Source of the DNA: Sipunculus nudus
Taxonomy: Eukaryota; Annelida; Sipuncula; Golfingiida; Sipunculidae
Reading direction: 5' to 3'
NCBI GenBank assembly: GCA_026874595.1
Contig: CM049307.1
Span: 58,720,870-58,784,869 of the forward strand
DNA: 64,000 bases
The notes under the pieces were generated by a model. It was not told the origin of the DNA. It worked only from the letters and a program-made list of their open reading frames with translations, and made no database searches. Positions 37,200 through 46,387 of this stretch are shown here, in pieces; position 1 is the first letter of the stretch, and every line of letters starts with the position of its first letter. The translations under genes were made by a program, and so were the position numbers.

Positions 37200-38010
37200 T
37201 CTTTTTCTTTTTCTTTTCATTCTAGTCCATGACATAAATGATTGAAGTATACCATTAACCTCTTCAATAGTACATTAAAATGGTTTATAAATTAATACCA
37301 TCAAAAAATATATCGCGAGACGTCTTTCACATCTGGGTTTTGGCAGGCAGATCAATAATTCATGCACTTCCACAGCTTGTTTTATCTGGGATTTACTGGT
37401 AAATGTATAAACTAATAGAACAATGCTAAAGTAGATACCAAGAAGTATTGATTAATTCAGTATCTAGGGTATTTTTTCTTGAAGTCTTGTCTTTGATTCA
37501 AGAGAACAGAAATATCTAACGTGCGCATGTTTCTTCAGCGAAATGCGATCAAATTCGCGGCTTCTGTGGCTAAGGGGTAGAGCACAGGACTCAAAGCCGG
37601 GAGGTCGTGAGTTTAAATCTGAGCCGAGGGCGGTGAGATTTTCACGGTCGGCCCCGACCCAGGGTGAGCCATATGCAGGCTTAATGGAAAGGCTGTGCCC
37701 CACAGCCGTGTATCAATCACAAACGAGTGCGTCTCTGGGGGGTTCCTTGGTGTTATGACCCAGCAATAGTTTACACACCCAGGCCTGCAGGTGCGGTAGA
37801 CAGCGGGTCTCGGTGACACAAGGATACAAACATAATATGAAAGGAAGCGAGTGCAGCCGTCCTGTCACGCAGTCAAAACCGATATGAAGATATATATACC
37901 TAAATTAAGAATTAGATAAGAGGGAATTTACAATGGAGGCGGTTACTTACGCAAAAAAAAATCTTAAAAAAAATACTCTTAACCTGCTTACATTAGCTGG
38001 TAAACAGACA
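37200..38010 (+). pseudogene. D: CTLD-gene 5' end relic disrupted by a SINE
   Basis: About 340 bp upstream of the ATG at 37543 resemble the 5' flank of gene E (41560-41900), including CCATTAACCT and GTATTGATTAAT. The first codons (ATGCGATCAAAT) match gene E (ATGCGAACAAAT). A SINE then intervenes, and homology resumes at 37981 with AACCTGCTTACATTAGCTG and a GTAAAC donor at 38000. The ancestral mini signal exon is therefore split. No later exons were found before 40 kb. Confidence 0.7.
37556..37975 (+). mobile_element. tRNA-derived SINE inside signal-peptide exon relic D
   Basis: The head CGGCTTCTGTGGCTAAGG with GGTAGAGC and the B-box-like GTGAGTTTAAATC match the SINE at 18800 and 28798. The 3' part is followed by AT-rich sequence and A-runs up to the resumed exon. 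The exact end and target duplication are not resolved. Confidence 0.7.
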
Positions 38011-39500
38011 TTCAATTGATAAATTAATAACATCTATTTTGAAAAGCTTAAGAAAGAAATTATTCATTCCTGAGGAAATGATGTCATTAGTTATCACGTC
38101 TACAGGACATTGTGAGAAAACGGATTGAAAAAACGAATCAACCTTTGATAATATTTACATAGCCAGCCTTACAAATTTGTATTGTTTTTTAATGCCAGAC
38201 GATCATTATATGTATCCAATAATATGAAGTATTTCTGAAGAAGGAACCTGTAATGATCGACTTATTACCAAATTCTAGTTTACATTATATTCTTAACTGT
38301 AAACATGTGTAAGCTATTCATGGTCAAAACATAGTGAAATAAGTTAACGTCTTTACTAGCCATGAAACAGGCTTTAATACCTTTTATCATATTTTATTCA
38401 TTATTAAAACAGACCTGAGAAACACTTTAAAACATATATCTGTGCGATTGTTTGACGGTTAAAGCTGCTGCACGGGTATATATAATAAATAATGACCATG
38501 ATAGTAACTAAGAGATTGGATAACAGCTTCACAAATACAAAACAATTTGCTTAGTTTATGTATGAAGCAATTCTGAATCACTTGTGTTACGGATGGGTAC
38601 AGATATAATGTACGAAACACAAGAAAAGATCCCTGTGCAAATTCAACTATGTTTGCTTCACAAAGGAACTGCAGATTTACAGATCGCTTTCTCTTAAAAA
38701 TATACCAACAGCTGCTTCTGTTTTAGTGTTGTTCTTATGAATGTACACGTGTTATTGAATGTACCATATCCTTTAATGTAACATAAACACATTATATTAC
38801 ACGTATATTATATAATTTATATTTAAGTTATATCGTTTTTATGTTATATAATCCGGAGATAATGCTCACATATCCAAAAGCCTGTATGATAATATTGACA
38901 CAAATGTAACTTAATTATAAGCTCTCTCTCTCTCTCTATCTCTATCTCTCTCTATCTCATAGCTCATCTGTGAGCTAAAGCCGTGGTGAGGCGACCGTCG
39001 TCGTCTGACGTCTCCGTGTCTGCAGTTTGACTGTTACCACTAACAGCTTTCCTCTGCAGTGAAAGGACAGGTAGTCACAAAACTTTGAATATATGTCGAT
39101 AATGTGCCAAATTTACCAGACAATAATTTATGGTTATCCCTATATTTTGGGGAGAAATTATGTGTGTCTGAGACTCATAAGAAAATGCACTATTTTGATC
39201 CCCCTGTCTAGTATGCATGATGTAAATGATAATAAATAGAAAGTACGTGTACCATTCTGACATGTATCCCTGTCGTCATACAAATGTATACGAAAATTGG
39301 TCTCACCAAATTTCAGACAAAACAGGTAGCTTTTCTTAATAAAGCCTCTAAAGATAAGGAAAAAAGTGCATTAGATCCTTTCACACTTAGTCTAGCATCT
39401 AGAAATATTATATTAAAGTAAAAGAAGGTGCATTATTTCCAGATATATTTCTGTCATTATGCTAAACTCGAGCGAAATTTAGATGATTCAGTTCTTCCTT
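38010..39500. other. non-coding spacer
   Basis: No exon of relic D or any other gene could be supported. A (CT)n/(CTAT)n tract lies at about 38922-38960. Confidence 0.4.
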
Positions 39501-39520
39501 ATCATTACAGGAAACCCAAA

Positions 39521-39619
39521 ATGGTTTTGCTGTTGTATTTATTGGTTCTGATCACATTGTTAATTTCTCAACTTATTACATCTGTTAACGTCTCAGGACA
39601 TTCTCTTCATTTCACATAG
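39521..39619 (+). CDS. possible small secreted peptide or orphan signal exon
   Basis: The frame reads MVLLLYLLVLITLLISQLI, TSVNVSG and HSLHFT, then stop: a strong hydrophobic leader of about 20 residues with almost no mature part. A plausible acceptor (CATTACAG) lies just upstream. It may be a signal exon whose donor was missed, or chance. Confidence 0.2.
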   Translation: MVLLLYLLVLITLLISQLITSVNVSGHSLHFT

Positions 39620-40315
39620 ATCATTTACAAACATGTTGCCTTGGAGCCTTAGCACATTGTTAATTCTTGTCAACAGCTGGAGAGTTTTCCTCAGTTTATC
39701 GCACCAGGTATTGATATGGTCTGCTAAATTTATTACACTCAGTCTTTACATTCAATAGAAATTATTATTATTATTATTACTTTATTATTGGTATTATTAT
39801 CATCCTTATTATTGTTGTTGTTGTTCTTGCTGCTCCTGATGTTTTCATTATTGTTATTATTATATTTTTGTTATATACTTTTCTTGTGTTAATTTCTTAT
39901 TTTATTTGAAGTTTATGTAAATGCTGTTTATGTAATAGTCCGAAATTTCCCATACAGATGCCTTCAGACCAGTTTATATATTCTGACAATAATAATATTC
40001 TATATATACTCTGTGGTTTAGGAAAACCTAGGATTTTATAAAGATTGTATTTAAAAAATTAACACAATTTACAAAATCGATATTTTACATGGATATTTTC
40101 AGACAATAGATATACAAAATATTAACTTTCAAGGGAAAACTATAGATACAAAGTTTCCGTTATGTTTGGTCCGCATTCAACAGAAAAAAATTATGAAAAC
40201 TCAGAACATACATGTACTTTATTCTTGCATATTGTAGAATAATCAGAAGAAAAAATAATTTTCAGAACTCGCCATGAAATCATAATGTGAAAATTGAATA
40301 CACACGTTTAAATAC

Positions 40316-40660
40316 TGTTATGGGGTGCACATAAAAGCGGACCGAAATGGGTTCGGCCCATTATTTCCCCTGAGCAAAATGTATCCGTAAAATGTGGGGG
40401 CTTGTCCGGGATGACACCCAACTGGGCCTGGAGAACGATGGTTTGAAGTAATTGAGCAATTACCGCCACCTAGTTCACCATAAGTGTAACACCTGAATAG
40501 TTAACCTTGTTCTGAAGAAGAACGCTCTTAAGAGGGGGTGTGGTATGGGGTGCACATGAAAGCGGACCGTACTGTCTCGCTAGTAGAGCTGGCTTTCGCT
40601 AGAACCCGGGATCGGCACAATATTTTCCCCCTGAGAAAAATGTTTCCATTATATATGGGC
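40316..40660 (+). mobile_element. TRIM: miniature LTR retrotransposon
   Basis: Two direct repeats begin TGTTATGGGGTGCAC (40316) and TGTGGTATGGGGTGCAC (40539). The left repeat is followed at 40395-40412 by TGGGGGCTTGTCCGGGAT, one base off the classical tRNA-Pro primer-binding site. The right repeat is preceded by the purine tract AAGAGGGGG. The internal part is only about 125 bp and cannot encode proteins. The left LTR (about 78 bp) lacks an internal block kept in the right LTR (about 120 bp). A related solo LTR lies at 44165. Confidence 0.7.
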
Positions 40661-40665
40661 TGTTG

Positions 40666-41002
40666 GGCCAAAAAAAATTAAAGGTATGGTTCTCAGGCAC
40701 CGCCCGCATCAATTTTAAACCCCCGCATCAATTTTTTTTTTTAATTTTCAATAAAAAACTTTCCATTTTTGAGCTGCTGCCTCTCCGACATTTCTTTCAA
40801 GAAGATAAAACCATACAATTTCCTTTGTTTTGTAGTGCTTTTACTTATTTAGTAAAATAAAGCTGTTATTTTCATGCTTTTCCCTTATCATTTGACATTT
40901 TTATCGAAACATACCAAAAAATTTAAAATAAAAAAAAGCGCCCGCCCGCATTGATTTATGAAAAAAAGTGCCTGAGAACCATAATTTTTTTTTATTTTGG
41001 CC
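40666..41002 (+). mobile_element. MITE copy 1 (PIF/Harbinger-like)
   Basis: A 337-bp element with inverted ends beginning GGCCAAAA, sharing ATGGTTCTCAGGCAC near each end and GC-rich GCGGGCGG blocks just inside. Flanking triplets are TTG and TTA, compatible with a 3-bp target duplication. It directly abuts the TRIM. Copy 2, in opposite orientation, is at 48265. Confidence 0.75.
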
Positions 41003-41559
41003 TTATATCGGTTATTTTATTTATTAACTCTGTATCGTGAATATTGAATATACATACTTGTGAGATTGTTCACCCACCTTAAAATTACGTCCTTTGTTTA
41101 TGTGGTTTGTTTATTCTTTAAGATTGGCTTGATATTCACCTAATTTTGCTTCCATATTTTTATATATTTTCATTGTACACCTTTTCACAAGAGTCAGTAC
41201 AACAATTTTTAAAAATCTCATGGGCACATTTCACAGGCGTAAAATTTGAACATTATTGGATTATAAAATGTTGAAAATTGAAGTAAATTTATCTTATTTA
41301 TATTATATGAGAAGTCCCTATATAAGATGCGAATATTTCGCAGGTTGTGAAGTTAAAATAAACTCTTATAATTCAAGAAGTTACAAGTATGAAATAGAAT
41401 AAATCTGACTTTTACGGTATTATCTTAGTGAAAAATTAACAGTGGATTTTTGGATCCTTGCGCCCTTTTTTTTCCTTCTTCCAGCAACTGTTTATTTTAC
41501 ATATGCGGTTTTAAACTGAAGAGCATGTAAAATCCGATCAATTTTTTCCCAGACTTGTT

Positions 41560-41900
41560 TTTCGTTTCAGTCATATCCATGGCATAGATGATTGAAATTT
41601 ACCATTAACCTGCTTTTAAACGTATAATTGAATGATTTTCTTATTAATACCATCAGTTAATATACCAATACGTCAGTCACACTGAGGTTTGAAGAGGCAG
41701 AACACTTCTTACTATTAATGCACTTCTAATGCATGTACCTCCTTGGGTTTATTTGTTTGTATATAAAATTAATATCAGAATGCTAAGGTAGATGGTAAAC
41801 AGGTATTGATTAATCAAATATTTAAAGTCTTAGATCTTGCGGTCCGTCCTTCATCCAAGAGAAACAGAAACCTCTAACTCCCTCATATTTCTTCACCAAA
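41560..41900 (+). promoter_or_regulatory. conserved 5' flank of gene E
   Basis: About 340 bp are shared with the flank of relic D (37200-37540) and more weakly with 49690-49920. The conserved blocks are spaced alike, so they may include the promoter. No core element could be assigned. Confidence 0.4.
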
Positions 41901-42892
41901 ATGCGAACAAATGTGGTCAACCTGGTTACGTGTGCAGGTAAACTGACTTTAAATTGATAAATGAATAACAGGTTAGACCATTTTATTAAAGGGCTTAAGA
42001 ATAAAAAATAAATACCTTAAATGATTTAATTAAGGTTCCCAGGGCGGTTTTTCAACTAGTAATGCGATATTAATGCTGATATCTTTAGATCATTATCTGT
42101 AGAAACAGGCTTGAGCTACCGTTACTGAATTTTTATGTTAAACATGTTCTCGTTTATCTTTACTTTAAAATATAACATCACAGCATCCGACTGTGCAAAG
42201 TAAAGGGAAGATAGTCGCTTCACACATAACACTTTTTTATTTCCCAGTGTGGATGAATGCCTTCGTGGTCAAAGTCTCGGGTACAAATGTGCAAAAGACC
42301 CAAGGGAATATTACACAGAATCAGTTCGTAGAACGACCATGTTACGCTAGCTGTCTTGGTATTAGTACCGACCTGAAAAGGACTCACGGTGAAATTCTTC
42401 GGTACAAAATGATACAAAGATTGACCGAGGAGCGAGAACCTTCCGGCTCCAGTTGCGGCAAGTGCCTTGTGTTCACTGGTATTTACAAAGTGAAAATAAA
42501 ACGGTATCAGCAACTGAAAATATGAAACAAACAATCTAACTGTTTTAAAACATGTTTTTCATAGCTCAAAAGTTTAACCAATATCGTTTGTATTCACCCT
42601 ACTCTTTGAAACGCTCTCAAAATTTACTAGATATTATGTAATAGATGCAATGATAATCATATAAAAGAGTGTGTCTTCATTGTATTTCTGATCGGTAATT
42701 CTGTTAGAAATTATAATAAAAACATAACGTGTTTAACGGAATATTTATGCCACTTTAATATCACAAGAAACATCAAGGTATTCTGATTGATTTTATGCTA
42801 TTAGATAAATTAAAGATTAGTTTAAAATACAAATATAGAAATTTCATGGACAATTGAATGCCAAACCAAAATCTAGATATCGTCAGACAATC

Positions 42893-42947
<55 letters not shown>

Positions 42948-44088
42948 CGCCCCTCGACCACCTCAAAATAACGACCAATTTATATGGTCACAACCCCCTT
43001 TTTTATGAAGCTATCAGCCTTGTCCATGTTTGTTAGGTGTTTTAATTTCAGTTACTTATTCTTGACTCCAAAATGTTTTAATGTTCCAAGGATAATAAAA
43101 AGGGATCATTTTCCACCTCATGCTGTAATGAGGTACAGTGTCTAGTGTCTAATCATAATGTATTGTATCTTTCACAGAATGTCCTTCTGAGTACTCCTCA
43201 TTCTTCTTCGAGGAAAAGAAACAAATTGGTTCCTGTTATCGAGCGATAATTGGAGGCATGACATGGTCCACAGCACAGGGAGCGTGCGTTCACAATGGAG
43301 GCTTCTTGGTCAGCATTGAGACAAAGAAGGAACAAGAACACATCAAGAGGAACTATCGTCAAATCACACGTAAAAATTACATTTATTTTTCTTGCAAATA
43401 ATAAGTTTTGACATTTTAAATATGTTTACTCTCTCCACAATAACATAAGGTCTTATAAAGTCAAACTATCTTTGTTCAGATTAGCTGTAAAATAAAAAAT
43501 TTAAATAAATTTAAGTCCGAATGGATTTTACATATTTTGAATTCTCAGAGCATCCCCTCATGGATCCGCTTTGTATGAATATATTTTATATTTATAGGTT
43601 ATATATATAGGTTTATTGAACAAATAAACAAATTATTTTTGTTTTAAATTCCCTGATTTTACTTGTTTTTCAAATAAGATATCAAATAAAGAAATATTTG
43701 TTTTAGACAATATGTTTTCAAACATTTGTGCAAAATTTGTAGCTTTCTGTTTAAAATAGTCTGTGCGACATATCCCTCTGAAGATGGTGTAATCTATTGA
43801 AATACTGTTTTGAAAAAATGACTAAAAAAGTAAGAAAAAAAGTAATTTTGTCCTAGTTGACAAGTGAGAGTTGGATAGCAGGAATCCATATCATGATATG
43901 TTTTTGTTCCATTCCTCTGTTATTACTCTCAATCGCTTTTCATTTGTAATTTGTGTGTGTGTGTGTGTGTGTGATTTAAATGCTTAATATGAAGTCTGCA
44001 AGTGTCAGACTTCGCCTCCTTATCGCATATTCACAAAGGCATGGGCGGCTCATGAATATCCAGGACTCATGCCGTTTTAAGGTTTTGC

Positions 44089-44165
<77 letters not shown>

Positions 44166-44643
44166 TTGCATATAAAAGCGGTCCGAAATTTCTCGCTACT
44201 GAAGCTTGCTTTTATAGTGAAGCGGTTGGAACGCCGGACATATCCGAAATCAACAAACATTCTAATTCGGGATCGGCCTAATACTTTCCCCTGAGCAAAA
44301 TGTTTACGTAATAATATGTATCACACAATCACACATGCATATTCCCATAGTATAATTTTATTTATCGCCCATACAGATTAAAACACGATCATTTATTTCA
44401 GGTGAATCCAAGGATTTCGCGTTTTGGACCAGCGGAAGAGACATCGGAAAAAAGAATGAATGGATCTGGACAGTGCCAGAAAGCCCAATGACGTACACCA
44501 ACTGGGGATTTGGGGTAACTGCATTCCGAAGAAGGGATGGCGGTGTATGGCTAAATGGCAAAACCTTTAAATGGCATAAGTCCTGGATTTCCATGGGCCG
44601 CTCATGCTTATGCGAGCATCGAAGCAAGTGCATCAGGAAATAA
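41901..44643 (+). CDS. Gene E: secreted C-type lectin-like protein
   Basis: This is a four-exon model: 41901-41937, 42248-42478, 43178-43369 and 44402-44643, giving 233 aa. All introns are phase 1 with GT/AG. Exon 1 is MRTNVVNLVTCA, a short hydrophobic leader completed by VWMNAFVVKV of exon 2. Exon 2 has the family signature FVERPCYASCLG, plus SSCGKC. Exon 3 is the first CTLD half (ECPSEYSSFFFEE, GSCYRAIIGG, QGACVHNGGFLVSIETK). Exon 4 has FWTSGRD, EWIW, YTNW, then GRSCLCEHRSKCIRK. As in gene A, inner CTLD cysteines and Ca/sugar motifs are missing and an extra C-terminal Cys is present. Intron 3 holds a (TA)n tract, an inverted exon-4 fragment and a solo LTR. An AATAAA follows at 44801. Confidence 0.82.
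42894..42944. repeat. (TA)n microsatellite in gene E intron 2
   Basis: An uninterrupted TA tract. Confidence 0.95.
44020..44092 (-). pseudogene. inverted fragment of a CTLD last exon inside gene E intron 3
   Basis: The - strand reads GKTLKRHESWIFMSRPCLCE, close to GKTFKWHKSWISMGRSCLCE of gene E exon 4, which lies about 450 bp downstream on the + strand. Homology ends soon after the LCE motif. The remaining frame lacks the terminal Cys. Confidence 0.8.
44093..44162. repeat. (TA)n microsatellite between inverted exon fragment and solo LTR
   Basis: About 70 bp of pure TA. Confidence 0.95.
44163..44315 (+). mobile_element. solo LTR related to the TRIM
   Basis: It shares GCATATAAAAGCGGTCCG, CTCGCTACT, GGGATCGGCCTAATA and CCCCTGAGCAAAATGTTT with the LTRs at 40316 and 40539. 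It is longer than either, so it may represent a fuller LTR. Confidence 0.65.
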
Positions 44644-44800
44644 AAGTTCGCATGGAACACAAATGGAACAAACGGTCAAGTTTACTTGATTAAGGCCTAC
44701 TGATATACTGATATTCATAAATGTTTGTGTGGTTTAGAATTTAGATCATTACAGGTGATCAGTCTCATTGAGTTATGAATTGCAATGAACTTTCATAAGA

Positions 44801-44806
44801 AATAAA
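44801..44806 (+). terminator. polyadenylation signal of gene E
   Basis: AATAAA 158 bases after the stop codon of gene E. Confidence 0.5.
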
Positions 44807-44989
44807 ACATGTAACAACTCAGCTTTATGAATGTGATTCATTTCATACAAATAAAAATACAAATATTTATTTATATAGCGCTACTTACAATCTGTATCAC
44901 ATATTAAATTTATCAAATAAAACTCGCACATACATTACAGAATCTTAAGACATGATTGATACGAAGGTTTGAGCGACCATGGTTCTGAT

Positions 44990-45510
44990 CAATAAGTTGT
45001 TTTAATATTCAGGGACAGAACCTTTGACACCCTGAAAAATAATTGTTAGCACTTTAAATTTAATTCTTTTCCTCAATCATAAGCCAATGCAATTTCTTCA
45101 TGTTAGAACTAATTCTGTAAAAAAATTTCAAATGGGAAAATTACACGGCAAGCCATGTTCTGTACACGCTGTAACCTCTGTAAAACAGACTTGCTTGCAC
45201 CCATCAATAAACTGGTTTAGTAGTCTGGACATAACCAAGGCTAGAGCCAATTTTTTGCAGTTTTAACTTCAAAATTTCTCCTTATTTTGGATATTTTCTT
45301 TAATAAAAGAAAAGCACTCCTGTTCAGATCATATATGTGAGGATTTCCATCCATATATGCAGGTCAATCCTAAAGCCCAAATTTCTAACATTTACACTTT
45401 GAATTAACGTACCCTGCCCAATAACAATTAATGGTTCATGTTAAATAGAGATAATATATCTTAATCCAAGTGTTTTTTCATCACTTCATTTCAACAAATT
45501 TGCTACAATC

Positions 45511-45570
<60 letters not shown>

Positions 45571-46060
45571 GAAAGACAGAATTCAAGTCTGATCATTTGG
45601 TATATTATGGAAAGGAAAGATATCATGGTGATCAGCATATCCTTCCATTTGAATGCCATGTCTTTCACAGATGTCAACTTTAGGAGGTACATATAAATTA
45701 AACAAAATGGGGCCCAGGACTGAGCCCTAGGCAACCCCCCCCCCCCCCCCCCCCCCATCTTCAGTGTGACTGCCTCTGATCTTAAACCATCAAGTGAAGG
45801 ATCGTTAATGACCACATGCCGTTTTATATTCAGTAAAAAACCGTTTCTGGCCAAAGATTTTACATTCAAAAGTGCTGAGTCATTGCTGTGATATTTATTG
45901 TACGCACTTTGACTGTCTTTCCTGGCTGAACAGTAAAATTATTCAACTGTTCACTAACAGCAGAAGCAAAGAGCTTGCCTATGTATGCTAAATTAGAAAC
46001 AGGTCGATAATTTTTATGTATCTGTGAAAGAACAGTTTTTTTTCTTCTTGTATGCATGGT
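44990..46060 (-). pseudogene. CR1-like non-LTR retrotransposon, 3' fragment
   Basis: Reading the - strand with frameshifts gives reverse transcriptase landmarks in order: KNYRPVSNLAYIGKLFASAV, a GLPRAQSWAPFCLI segment in place of PQGS-LGP, YADHHD in place of the catalytic YADD, LQRVQNMACRVI, then KLHWLMIEERI and VLTIIFQGVKGSVPEY. A C-run (45736-45757) and a (TA)n tract (45514-45568) interrupt it. The changed catalytic motif and many stops show it is dead. Confidence 0.75.
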
Positions 46061-46224
46061 GTGGTGTTATCTGACAAAACTGAGATTTATGATGATGCAA
46101 TGAAGAATTATGAATCAACTTTTATATTCAGACATATATGTTATATTGGAAATGTTTAGAAATATAAACTTATAAAAAAATTTATGTGATAAAAAAATGA
46201 GGATCTAATACCAAAAAAACTTTT

Positions 46225-46230
<6 letters not shown>

Positions 46231-46275
<45 letters not shown>
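46231..46275. repeat. (TA)n microsatellite
   Basis: A TA tract just upstream of the L1-like fragment. Confidence 0.95.
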
Positions 46276-46276
<1 letters not shown>

Positions 46277-46387
46277 TTATATATCGTGATATCGTCGAAA
46301 TTGAACTCTCACGAAACACTGCAAAAGTACAATTCGCAAACGTGAATATGAAGACAAACACAGCTGGCAATACGAAACAATACAAAA

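Noticed and set aside
37464-37819. Open frames across the SINE at 37.6 kb
   Set aside because: They lie within the SINE body and have no counterpart outside the repeat.
43976-44294. Open frames made of IYIYIY on both strands
   Set aside because: They are translations of (TA)n tracts. The same applies near 6.5, 27.7, 42.9, 45.5 and 54.1 kb.
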